NCBI RefSeq assembly: GCF_026262505.1
Contig: NC_067206.1
Location: forward strand, 17,443,319-17,507,318
Length of the DNA: 64,000 bases
Direction: 5' to 3'
Origin: Trichomonas vaginalis G3
Lineage: Eukaryota > Parabasalia > Trichomonadida > Trichomonadidae
How positions within the stretch are numbered: the first letter of the stretch is position 1; each line of letters opens with the position of its first letter. The position numbers and the translations under genes were made by a program. Below are positions 51,435-62,737 of the stretch, one piece after another. A model generated the notes under the pieces. It did no database searches. It was not told where the DNA came from and worked only from the letters and a program-made list of their open reading frames with translations.

Positions 51435-51876
51435 TTAAAAAAGTCGAATGCATCAGTATGCTTGAAGCTGTTCAGAAAGGTCTGAAAAATGATACACTTG
51501 ATCCCAACATTGTTTACTCAACATTAAAAATATTATTGCAAAGAAAACATTTGATTTAATAAACATTTAATTTATTATAATTAATTTTTTATTAAAGTAT
51601 AGTAAAAAATGCTATAAATAAATTATTATATTTTATTAAAATGTGACTTTTAATAGTAAGTGAATAAAATAAATCCGGAATTGGGAAAGAAATAAGGTTA
51701 ATTAAAAATAATGAAAATTACAAGTTTAAGGTTAATGAAAAAGTGACAATGGGCGAGTTTGTCCCCCACTCTGCAGGTCATGAAATTTTTGGGCCTTTTT
51801 TAGGTTCTTGAAAAACGAGTTTTTTTTGAAAATAAATTGCATAAATAGCATCATCATATATGTACCAATGATATGG

Positions 51877-52929
51877 TGTTTCGTACCGAAATGGCTAACA
51901 AAAAAGTGACAGAAAACCTTAAATTGCGCGGCAATTTTAATTAAAAAATAAACATTAATTTTTGTGATTGATATTATGCATTTTATTTATATTATATAAG
52001 ATTTAAATTTAGGGGAAAAATTGGAAAAAAAATAAGATTGGAAGTCTTTAGGTAAGAAGGAAAGGGCAAGAGATATATAGTGTACCTATATACCTCTTGC
52101 CCTTTCATTCTAAGTAGAAATGGGAGAAACTTTGTCCGCATCATAAGTTATGCGGACAAAGTTTCTCCGATTTCTAATGGGAATTGCAGGCTATGAGGCA
52201 CTGATATATAATCAGTACCTCATAGCCTACAATTCCCTTTATTAGACTTCCAAACTTTGAGTTAATGTCAAGACATTAACTCAAAGTTTGGAAAACTTCT
52301 CGTAAGAATCAATCGTCAAAAACCTCGATTGCAGTTATATTCATTGTGTTAAATTTGATTTATTTTGAAATTTTTATAAATTAAATTTTATATAACATAA
52401 AGCGTTATGAATTAGTATTTCCATATGAATTTTATCTCGAAAATAGTAATTCTATCCAGTTATATTTCGGTTAATTTTGGAAATTTCTAGGAATACTTTA
52501 AGATAGTATGATTATATATAACTCTGCCTTCATGATTTATTTTAGCTTTCGCGCAAATATCAGTTAACTTAACTCCATTATTTGATTTTGTGATGGCTTC
52601 ACAAAGCCAATCAATATCAATCTCTTCTGGAGAATGTCTTCTCATCTAGAATATTTTCAATACTTTACATACAAACATTTTTATTTCTAAAAAACTTTTT
52701 AATTTTTTCTAGGATATATGAATGAAAATAGTTAGAACAAGATTTTGAAGCTCAAAACATTAAAAATTATTAAAGATTTGTATAATATGATTAAAAATGG
52801 GAAATAATATGAGGCAATATAAAGGAATATGAATATTAAATAAATATATCTAAATAGAAAGAATCAGAAAAATCAAATTATTGGCGCCAAAAATGTCACC
52901 TTTTTGGTGAGCCATTTCGGTATGAGATA
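51877..52929 (+). mobile_element. 1-kb hairpin-bearing element, unit 3
   Basis: 1,053 bp, like unit 2. Confidence 0.8.
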
Positions 52930-53312
52930 TGTACCAATGATATAGTAAAAAGAAAAATCATGGCTCTCGATCAAAATAATGAGAAAAATAAACATGCTAA
53001 AATTTTTTTGAAAATCAAGTTTTTTCCAGTGTTTTTCTAAATCCATCAAAGAGTTGATATTAGACCACCAAAGTTATATATGATATGAAGATACCATATG
53101 GAGTGGGGGACAAACTCGCCCATTGTCACTTTTTCATTAACCTTAAACTTGTAATTTTCATTATTTTTAATTAACCTTATTTCTTTCCCAATTCCGGATT
53201 TATTTTATTCACTTACTATTAAAAGTCACATTTTAATAAAATATAATAATTTATTTATAGCATTTTTTACTATACTTTAATAAAAAATTAATTATAATAA
53301 ATTAAATGTTTA

Positions 53313-54755
53313 TTAAATCAAATGTTTTCTTTGCAATAATATTTTTAATGTTGAGTAAACAATGTTGGGATCAAGTGTATCATTTTTCAGACCTTTCTGA
53401 ACAGCTTCAAGCATACTGATGCATTCGACTTTTTTAAATTGTGTCATTTCTTCGAAATCTCTTGTGACTTTTTTGATAACTTTAACACTTCTCTCTGAAT
53501 CCAGACCTTTAATTTGCAACTTAATCAGGAATGAAGGAACAACACTGGAATATAACTCGATGACAAGTTCATCGAGTCGAAGATTTCGCCTTTCTGGGAA
53601 GTACTGGTGCTTCAAAACCTTGAAATGTGATTCCGAGATGTTGTTTGTTCCATCTCCTTCATTTCTATAGCGAAGCATCCACCTGTCAAGATGATGGCGC
53701 CACTGTTGGTCAAAGTATTCACGGGCAGCAGGTTCCTCATTTAAAATTTCTTCTAAATTGTTGTAAACTTCATCATGATCAATTTCTTCCTCTTCAGAAC
53801 CAAAGACCAATAACTTCATTAAGTTATAGAAAGTTTCGAAGTTGGAACGATCTTGAAACTTTTCAGCCTTTCTCATGACAGCGCGCAACACATGAACGCC
53901 ACACCAAATGATCTGGCATAAGGGGATGGCTGTTTCAACAGCATTTGTGATTTGAGGTGCGCAGTCCATTGAAAAATAAGATGGTTCGCGATTGATGGAG
54001 CCAAAATATGCTGTGAGACAAACTTGTATATTTTCACTTGTGTCGGGCCAAACGAAAAAATACAAAAACGGAAAAACAATTGATTCCGCGAATTTGCCAG
54101 TGACGGCATAAAATGGTATGCGAGAGCGCAAGAGCTTATAAGTGGAATCAATGTGATAAGTTTGTATTTGATGTGAAAAAGCATTTGCTTCGAATGGGGC
54201 GTAATAGAAAATCATACGATCTGGCTCGTGAATAAACTCGATGAGATCATCTGGAGAATGACTCTTAACCATGTCGACAAAAATTGCAAGAGATGTAACA
54301 TCATCCGCTGAGAAACGGGTATTGATTGCATGAAGGCGTTTAGAAAACTTTTTTAAAGCATCTGTAGATTGTTGAAACATTTCCGGAATGATCCCACTAT
54401 CAAATGGGATATTAAGATCTTTGAAACACCTTAATTGTGCGTAAACACGGTCTTGATTTGATTCAAAATATCTTGTTAAATAAGATCTATAAAAATATGA
54501 TGTAATTTGTTGTGATTTGTTTGGAAAAGGGGCAGAATGATTGTGGGTGTTAATACATTTTCGTATGTGGTACTTGTCATCGGGAAGTGTATCAACAAGG
54601 AAGCGACATGGACAATTCGGCCACTTACAATTAAATTGGATTTGATTTCTTTCTTTCCTAGTTTTATATGAATAACTACAACCTGCTTGGATTTCTTGTT
54701 GCACTCGATACTTAAGCAACTCGATATATGTGAGTTCGTGATCTTGGATCTGCAT
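53313..54755 (-). CDS. MULE A transposase, unit 4, intact
   Basis: 480 residues, identical by eye to the unit 3 protein. Confidence 0.92.
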   Translation of the reverse strand: MQIQDHELTYIELLKYRVQQEIQAGCSYSYKTRKERNQIQFNCKWPNCPCRFLVDTLPDDKYHIRKCINTHNHSAPFPNKSQQITSYFYRSYLTRYFESNQDRVYAQLRCFKDLNIPFDSGIIPEMFQQSTDALKKFSKRLHAINTRFSADDVTSLAIFVDMVKSHSPDDLIEFIHEPDRMIFYYAPFEANAFSHQIQTYHIDSTYKLLRSRIPFYAVTGKFAESIVFPFLYFFVWPDTSENIQVCLTAYFGSINREPSYFSMDCAPQITNAVETAIPLCQIIWCGVHVLRAVMRKAEKFQDRSNFETFYNLMKLLVFGSEEEEIDHDEVYNNLEEILNEEPAAREYFDQQWRHHLDRWMLRYRNEGDGTNNISESHFKVLKHQYFPERRNLRLDELVIELYSSVVPSFLIKLQIKGLDSERSVKVIKKVTRDFEEMTQFKKVECISMLEAVQKGLKNDTLDPNIVYSTLKILLQRKHLI

Positions 54756-54916
54756 TAAAATGAAATGATTTGAAAGAATAAAGAATTTTGAATATATTGG
54801 TCTTATTTTGATAAGCTTGGTCGTGTTTTGAATAGCTTGGCCATCTAATTCAATTATGATCTTTGAAAATTAGGTGAAATAAAACTAAACATAAATGTAA
54901 AACTAGGGATATGAAA

Positions 54917-55124
54917 TTTTGGTTGTACACCACTTGTATGTGCCGGATACCATTGTGTCAAATTTTTTCTGAAATTAACTTTAAAAGTACTAAGTAAGAT
55001 CATGAGATATAGCAATATATGTTTAAACTAACTTATATTTTGGTTGTACACCACTTGTATGTGCCGGATACCATTGTGTCAAATTTTTTCTGAAATTAAC
55101 TTTAAAAGTACTAAGTAAGATCAT
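54917..55124. repeat. 121-bp tandem repeat, two copies, unit 4
   Basis: One repeat fewer than in units 1-3; the main cause of the shorter unit length. Confidence 0.85.
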
Positions 55125-55759
55125 TTGTTTTTGCATAATATAATGCCAATATGGTTTCTTTTGATTTTATTTTTTATAAGCAAATCAGATTTACCCAAAA
55201 ACTCCACTCCATAAGCGTTCATTTGCTAAATTAAAAAGTGACAATGGGCTAGTCTGTTCCTTTCTCAAAATCAAGTTTTTTCCAGTGTTTTTCTAAATCC
55301 ATCAAAGAGTTGATATTAGACCACCAAAGTTATATATGATATGAAGATACCATATGTGATTCTAAATGATGTATATTAATCGAAAAAATATATTCCTGTA
55401 AAGAAAAAAATAAGTTTTTATTAATTTGGAGGATTAGCCAATTGATAGAACTCTCAGAAAAAATTGAGAACTTTTTAATCCTCGTAGTGCACCCTTAAGT
55501 GAAAAGGTCGCAATTAAATTCAAGAACAATGATCAATAATAGGCATTTTAAAATATTATAAATCATTACCCTTATTTATATTATTACTTTTTTTTCGAAG
55601 ATATCTAAAGCTTGCTATATGAAATATAGGAGAAAGGGACAGACTAGCCCATTGTCACTTTTTAATTTAGCAAATGAACGCTTATGGAGTGGAGTTTTTG
55701 GGTAAATCTGATTTGCTTATAAATGAAATAAAATCAAAAGAAACCATATTGGCATTATA

Positions 55760-57059
55760 TAGGGTGTCCAAAGGTGTGTTTAGCACAAACCTGAATACTG
55801 CGAATAGAAATAAACAAGTTACATATATATAAAGTTTATTTAAATATAATCACCATTGGATTCAATCACGCGTTCGCAGCGATCGATCCAGGCTTGAAAG
55901 ACACGCTTTAAATCATCATGAGAAAATTGCTCAAATTGCTCTCTTACAAAATTTTCAAGATCATCTGGACTCGCGAATTCGCGTCCTTCAGCTCTCTTTT
56001 TTAGCGTGCCGAATAAATAAAAGTCAGAGGGTGCAATATCAGGTGAATAAATTGGGTTTGGAACAACTTTGACATTGTTTTCCACCAAGTAATTCATTAC
56101 CTTATGACTTTTGTGAACTCTTGAATTATCAAAATGAATTGCAAACTTTTGTTTTTGTTGTTTGGATTTCTCAAACTCATCAGAATTGATAATTTGAGTA
56201 AGAACATTGTCAATTAGATACTGAGCATTCATCGTATTAGGTTTTTGAAGAATATCAATTGCGATGATGCCATTCACCCCAAAAAACCGACAACATCATC
56301 ATTGGTGTGTCAATTTTTTTCTTCGGGAATGTTTGCGGATTTTCATCCTTCGGGATCCACATGATTTGGCTTCTGTTGCATAGTGAAACCAAGACTCGTC
56401 CCCTGTTACTAAAAAGCGAAACTTCTTGGATTGATATGCACCCAATATAGAGAGGAGCTCTTTCGAAGATTGGACTCTAGATTTTTTTTGAACTGAATTA
56501 AGGTTGTGCGGAACCCAACGTGTATACGCTAGTTTGTAGTTCAAATAATTGTGCAGATAATAACTGACTGTTGTACGTGGTATCTTTGTCATCTCCTCTA
56601 TCCTTCTGAGTGATGCTCTTGGGTCTTCATCTAGCGCTTGAAGAATTGCTTTGATTTTTCTTTGATCCGGCGATTTTTTGTCAATTTTTATGATGGGCGC
56701 CTTTTTGTTCATGAAGTGATACATCCTAACATGATACGTTACAGTGGAATAGCTAGGAGCATCCATACCGAAGCATTTTACCAATGTCTCGTAGATTTTT
56801 TTACAGTCTTTGCATTTTTTTGCAAGAGCGAGGATGTTTTCTTTATGATTCATTAAAAAAATGAAAAAAATCCCGCCAAAATTTCCCGCGAAACCGCCTC
56901 TTGTCTCAAAATTCATTTTATATCCCGGCATGGCGCCAAAATACAACTTACTCATCATATACATATATTCATATTTTTTATTATATATTTATAATCAGCA
57001 TATATCTCCTTTAATAGTCTCATATAGAGCGCTGTGCTAAACGCACTTTGGACACCCTA
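55760..57059 (-). mobile_element. mariner transposon, unit 4
   Basis: 1,300 bp at the same TA site; four bases shorter through small deletions, one of them in the right inverted end. Confidence 0.9.
55840..56853 (-). pseudogene. mariner transposase, unit 4 (frameshifted)
   Basis: Two short deletions (near 56,277 and 56,366) split the frame between the first and second catalytic Asp. Both lie in or beside short homopolymers. Confidence 0.88.
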
Positions 57060-57323
57060 TATTATGCAAAAACAAATGATCTTACTTAGTACTTTTAAAG
57101 TTAATTTCAGAAAAAATTTGACACAATGGTATCCGGCACATACAAGTGGTGTACAACCAAAATTTCATATCCCTAGTTTTACATTTATGTTTAGTTTTAT
57201 TTCACCTAATTTTCAAAGATCATAATTGAATTAGATGGCCAAGCTATTCAAAACACGACCAAGCTTATCAAAATAAGACCAATATATTCAAAATTCTTTA
57301 TTCTTTCAAATCATTTCATTTTA

Positions 57324-58661
57324 ATGCAGATCCAAGATCACGAACTCACATATATCGAGTTGCTTAAGTATCGAGTGCAACAAGAAATCCAAGCAGGTTG
57401 TAGTTATTCATATAAAACTAGGAAAGAAAGAAATCAAATCCAATTTAATTGTAAGTGGCCGAATTGTCCATGTCGCTTCCTTGTTGATACACTTCCCGAT
57501 GACAAGTACCACATACGAAAATGTATTAACACCCACAATCATTCTGCCCCTTTTCCAAACAAATCACAACAAATTACATCATATTTTTATAGATCTTATT
57601 TAACAAGATATTTTGAATCAAATCAAGACCGTGTTTACGCACAATTAAGGTGTTTCAAAGATCTTAATATCCCATTTGATAGTGGGATCATTCCGGAAAT
57701 GTTTCAACAATCTACAGATGCTTTAAAAAAGTTTTCTAAACGCCTTCATGCAATCAATACCCGTTTCTCAGCGGATGATGTTACATCTCTTGCAATTTTT
57801 GTCGACATGGTTAAGAGTCATTCTCCAGATGATCTCATCGAGTTTATTCACGAGCCAGATCGTATGATTTTCTATTACGCCCCATTCGAAGCAAATGCTT
57901 TTTCACATCAAATACAAACTTATCACATTGATTCCACTTATAAGCTCTTGCGCTCTCGCATACCATTTTATGCCGTCACTGGCAAATTCGCGGAATCAAT
58001 TGTTTTTCCGTTTTTGTATTTTTTCGTTTGGCCCGACACAAGTGAAAATATACAAGTTTGTCTCACAGCATATTTTGGCTCCATCAATCGCGAACCATCT
58101 TATTTTTCAATGGACTGCGCACCTCAAATCACAAATGCTGTTGAAACAGCCATCCCCTTATGCCAGATCATTTGGTGTGGCGTTCATGTGTTGCGCGCTG
58201 TCATGAGAAAGGCTGAAAAGTTTCAAGATCGTTCCAACTTCGAAACTTTCTATAACTTAATGAAGTTATTGGTCTTTGGTTCTGAAGAGGAAGAAATTGA
58301 TCATGATGAAGTTTACAACAATTTAGAAGAAATTTTAAATGAGGAACCTGCTGCCCGTGAATACTTTGACCAACAGTGGCGCCATCATCTTGACAGGTGG
58401 ATGCTTCGCTATAGAAATGAAGGAGATGGAACAAACAACATCTCGGAATCACATTTCAAGGTTTTGAAGCACCAGTACTTCCCAGAAAGGCGAAATCTTC
58501 GACTCGATGAACTTGTCATCGAGTTATATTCCAGTGTTGTTCCTTCATTCCTGATTAAGTTGCAAATTAAAGGTCTGGATTCAGAGAGAAGTGTTAAAGT
58601 TATCAAAAAAGTCACAAGAGATTTCGAAGAAATGACACAATTTAAGGATGGGCACTCATAG
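57324..58661 (+). CDS. MULE B transposase, unit 4, C-terminus cut
   Basis: 445 residues, same as units 2 and 3. Confidence 0.85.
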   Translation: MQIQDHELTYIELLKYRVQQEIQAGCSYSYKTRKERNQIQFNCKWPNCPCRFLVDTLPDDKYHIRKCINTHNHSAPFPNKSQQITSYFYRSYLTRYFESNQDRVYAQLRCFKDLNIPFDSGIIPEMFQQSTDALKKFSKRLHAINTRFSADDVTSLAIFVDMVKSHSPDDLIEFIHEPDRMIFYYAPFEANAFSHQIQTYHIDSTYKLLRSRIPFYAVTGKFAESIVFPFLYFFVWPDTSENIQVCLTAYFGSINREPSYFSMDCAPQITNAVETAIPLCQIIWCGVHVLRAVMRKAEKFQDRSNFETFYNLMKLLVFGSEEEEIDHDEVYNNLEEILNEEPAAREYFDQQWRHHLDRWMLRYRNEGDGTNNISESHFKVLKHQYFPERRNLRLDELVIELYSSVVPSFLIKLQIKGLDSERSVKVIKKVTRDFEEMTQFKDGHS

Positions 58662-61072
58662 GCTCCTGACAGCATAAAAATGTTATTATCTCACAATATA
58701 AAAGGAATCATAGGAATCTACAACTATATCTATATTGTTGGAAGACTTCTTAATGTATCATCCATATAAGTTATATCAATAACTCCATTATGTTATATGA
58801 TTGTAATCATATTTTCGTTTCATGTTCAAAAACATTAAAATCATACTAACTATATGAGTATTATATTTAGGAAGCTGATATATAGATATGATAAAATGCT
58901 AGGTTTTGTGATTAAGAATATATACTTATCTTTTAGAAAATAATACTTTTATAAAAAATTATATCTTATATAATCTAAAAATTTTGGACAATTAAAAAAC
59001 ATTAATTAAAAATAGAAGGTGAAAGTGTTTATTCAAAGAAGGTGCAAGATTATGATGTTTTGAGGGTGAAATAAATTTAATAATTATTTATGTGATTTAA
59101 GAGTAATACGATCATCGGTAGCTTGAAGACCTCTCTTTATAGCTCTTAATGCCGCAAACTTTTTTTGAACTTGCTTTGAATTTTTGAATGCTTTGATTAA
59201 ATCTTTTGTTGTATCATACATTCCGAAATATCTGTTCATCATTTCTGGCATTGTTGGTAAATTTAACCTGTATCTTGTTGCTACAATCGTTTCAAACATA
59301 CTTTCATTGAAATGCAATATTGTGACTGCCATCCTAATTGGCCAAGAAGCATGCCAATTAATATTTTTATTAGCAAGCATTGCTTTGATATGGTTTATCG
59401 ATTCAACTACTTGAGTTGAATGAATCTTTTTTACCATATCAAAGATTTTTACGGTATCTTCGAGGAATTTTTTAAGTGTTTTTATAGCAGTTTTATTTTT
59501 TGCATATTTCCATGGTTTAATCATCTTGCATTTTTCAGGATCTGGACAAAATTTATGATTTCCGGCATAATGTTTAGCGGAATTCAACCATAAAAACTTC
59601 TTTGTTTTAATTGACATATGTGTGTCATTGAGAAGTTGCCTAAGCCAACGCAATAAATTCTTTGAAATGCTAGATAAGATTCTGAATTCTGGCAGTTTGA
59701 GCTTTTTCTGTATATTGTTAAGAAAATGTCCAGGATCTCTGTATTCTCTGATACCTTTGAACGTATTTTGGATTGTAGAAACAATTTTGACATCGCCATC
59801 ATGCACAAAAAAATTTACACGTTTTTCATTATTCCAACGCTTCAGCATTCTTTTTAAGCCTTCAAATTCCATTTCATTTGATTTTCCGTTGAAATTACCT
59901 TTGAAATTTTTAAAATATTTAGATATCACTTCCCAATCTACAATTTTTTTGAGTTTCTCTTCTACAAATTGTACATAGCAAAACATTGCATTTCTTCTCT
60001 GACTCCAAGAACCGTCAAACAAAAGTCCCGAACATTTTCTCATTCGAGATTTCCAATAATTAACAGATTCTCTGGCAACTTCTATGATAACACGACCAAC
60101 CTTTTCTTGGACTCGATGAAATGTAGCTTCTGACGGAACTTTGATGTTATTCAGCATGAATTGAAATTCTGATTGGCAAAATGTAGCGCCGCTCAATAAT
60201 ACAGATAGCACAAATTCAACAGTGTTGACGACATATGGCTCTACCCTATTTTTCGCGCTTTGAACTAAGTTCTTTATACGCTTTGCAACTGCTTTTGTTC
60301 GCCGCGGCATGAAAAATGAAGAATAACTTGACGGTTTCTTGAACAAATGGTCGCACATTCAAATATTGTGATGTACGATCAGGATAAAAGAATGTTGTTG
60401 CCGTGAATTTAGAAAATAGCAAAATTTCAATTTACGCAATCGAGATATAACTTGATCGTTTGAGCGATAACCATGGCACCCATAGTATTATTGAAAGTAC
60501 TCATACTTACAATTATTTTCTCCCATAGGAATATTGTTCAATATACTTCACCTATAGAGGAAATCTCGAAATAAAATCGAATTTTTTCAAAAATTACAAA
60601 AATCAATTTTTTACAAAGATGTTCGAAAAATAACATTATATACGCATCAAATCAAAGCATTATATGGAGCATTATAATTCTATATATGATTGTCCATCTT
60701 GCTGTTGTGCTATTTTTTTTAAACAATAATTTCATTGTTGAAATTAAATTTGCAATTTCAGTAAAAATTGTGACCCATCATTTTGAATATAATTGAATTA
60801 ATACATTTATTGTCAGAATATTATATACCAAATATTAGACTTCCACATGAATCCTGGTATGATATTATAAGTATTGCAAAATTAAAAAAATATGCTCATG
60901 ATATACTAAAATTCATGTTTCAAGGTTAACTTATAAATAAAATAAGTTCGAGAAATGCATCACTAAATATTTGAGCTTGTGCACTATAATGCTATATAAT
61001 AGTCTTCACTGTTTTTAATATATTGACTTTGCTAGACTTGATTTTTTTCATCACCCTAATGAGTGCCCATCC
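58646..61072 (-). mobile_element. Kolobok transposon, unit 4
   Basis: 2,427 bp with TTAA on both sides. Confidence 0.9.
59084..60358 (-). CDS. Kolobok transposase, unit 4, intact
   Basis: 424 residues, identical by eye to unit 3, which marks units 3 and 4 as closest relatives. Confidence 0.87.
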   Translation of the reverse strand: MCDHLFKKPSSYSSFFMPRRTKAVAKRIKNLVQSAKNRVEPYVVNTVEFVLSVLLSGATFCQSEFQFMLNNIKVPSEATFHRVQEKVGRVIIEVARESVNYWKSRMRKCSGLLFDGSWSQRRNAMFCYVQFVEEKLKKIVDWEVISKYFKNFKGNFNGKSNEMEFEGLKRMLKRWNNEKRVNFFVHDGDVKIVSTIQNTFKGIREYRDPGHFLNNIQKKLKLPEFRILSSISKNLLRWLRQLLNDTHMSIKTKKFLWLNSAKHYAGNHKFCPDPEKCKMIKPWKYAKNKTAIKTLKKFLEDTVKIFDMVKKIHSTQVVESINHIKAMLANKNINWHASWPIRMAVTILHFNESMFETIVATRYRLNLPTMPEMMNRYFGMYDTTKDLIKAFKNSKQVQKKFAALRAIKRGLQATDDRITLKSHK

Positions 61073-61513
61073 TTAAAAAAGTCGAATGCATCAGTATGCT
61101 TGAAGCTGTTCAGAAAGGTCTGAAAAATGATACACTTGATCCCAACATTGTTTACTCAACATTAAAAATATTATTGCAAAGAAAACATTTGATTTAATAA
61201 ACATTTAATTTATTATAATTAATTTTTTATTAAAGTATAGTAAAAAATGCTATAAATAAATTATTATATTTTATTAAAATGTGACTTTTAATAGTAAGTG
61301 AATAAAATAAATCCGGAATTGGGAAAGAAATAAGGTTAATTAAAAATAATGAAAATTACAAGTTTAAGGTTAATGAAAAAGTGACAATGGGCGAGTTTGT
61401 CCCCCACTCTGCAGGTCATGAAATTTTTGGGCCTTTTTAGGTTCTTGAAAAACGAGTTTTTTTTGAAAATAAATTGCATAAATAGCATCATCATATATGT
61501 ACCAATGATATGG

Positions 61514-62566
61514 TGTTTCGTACCGAAATGGCTAACAAAAAAGTGACAGAAAACCTTAAATTGCGCGGCAATTTTAATTAAAAAATAAACATTAATTTTT
61601 GTGATTGATATTATGCATTTTATTTATATTATATAAGATTTAAATTTAGGGGAAAAATTGGAAAAAAAATAAGATTGGAAGTCTTTAGGTAAGAAGGAAA
61701 GGGCAAGAGATATATAGTGTACCTATATACCTCTTGCCCTTTCATTCTAAGTAGAAATGGGAGAAACTTTGTCCGCATCATAAGTTATGCGGACAAAGTT
61801 TCTCCGATTTCTAATGGGAATTGCAGGCTATGAGGCACTGATATATAATCAGTACCTCATAGCCTACAATTCCCTTTATTAGACTTCCAAACTTTGAGTT
61901 AATGTCAAGACATTAACTCAAAGTTTGGAAAACTTCTCGTAAGAATCAATCGTCAAAAACCTCGATTGCAGTTATATTCATTGTGTTAAATTTGATTTAT
62001 TTTGAAATTTTTATAAATTAAATTTTATATAACATAAAGCGTTATGAATTAGTATTTCCATATGAATTTTATCTCGAAAATAGTAATTCTATCCAGTTAT
62101 ATTTCGGTTAATTTTGGAAATTTCTAGGAATACTTTAAGATAGTATGATTATATATAACTCTGCCTTCATGATTTATTTTAGCTTTCGCGCAAATATCAG
62201 TTAACTTAACTCCATTATTTGATTTTGTGATGGCTTCACAAAGCCAATCAATATCAATCTCTTCTGGAGAATGTCTTCTCATCTAGAATATTTTCAATAC
62301 TTTACATACAAACATTTTTATTTCTAAAAAACTTTTTAATTTTTTCTAGGATATATGAATGAAAATAGTTAGAACAAGATTTTGAAGCTCAAAACATTAA
62401 AAATTATTAAAGATTTGTATAATATGATTAAAAATGGGAAATAATATGAGGCAATATAAAGGAATATGAATATTAAATAAATATATCTAAATAGAAAGAA
62501 TCAGAAAAATCAAATTATTGGCGCCAAAAATGTCACCTTTTTGGTGAGCCATTTCGGTATGAGATA
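61514..62566 (+). mobile_element. 1-kb hairpin-bearing element, unit 4
   Basis: 1,053 bp, like units 2 and 3. Confidence 0.8.
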
Positions 62567-62737
62567 TGTACCAATGATATAGTAAAAAGAAAAATCATGG
62601 CTCTCGATCAAAATAATGAGAAAAATAAACATGCTAAAATTTTTTTGAAAATCAAGTTTTTTCCAGTGTTTTTCTAAATCCATCAAAGAGTTGATATTAG
62701 ACCACCAAAGTTATATATGATATGAAGATACCATATG

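Larger units (their letters stand above)
45986..51771 (+). mobile_element. MULE B, unit 3, with mariner and Kolobok
   Basis: Same nesting as unit 2. Confidence 0.85.
53101..55266 (-). mobile_element. MULE A, unit 4
   Basis: 2,166 bp; shorter because the 121-bp repeat is present twice instead of three times and a CATT is missing near 55,172. Confidence 0.85.
55630..61409 (+). mobile_element. MULE B, unit 4, with mariner and Kolobok
   Basis: Same nesting as units 2 and 3. Confidence 0.85.
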
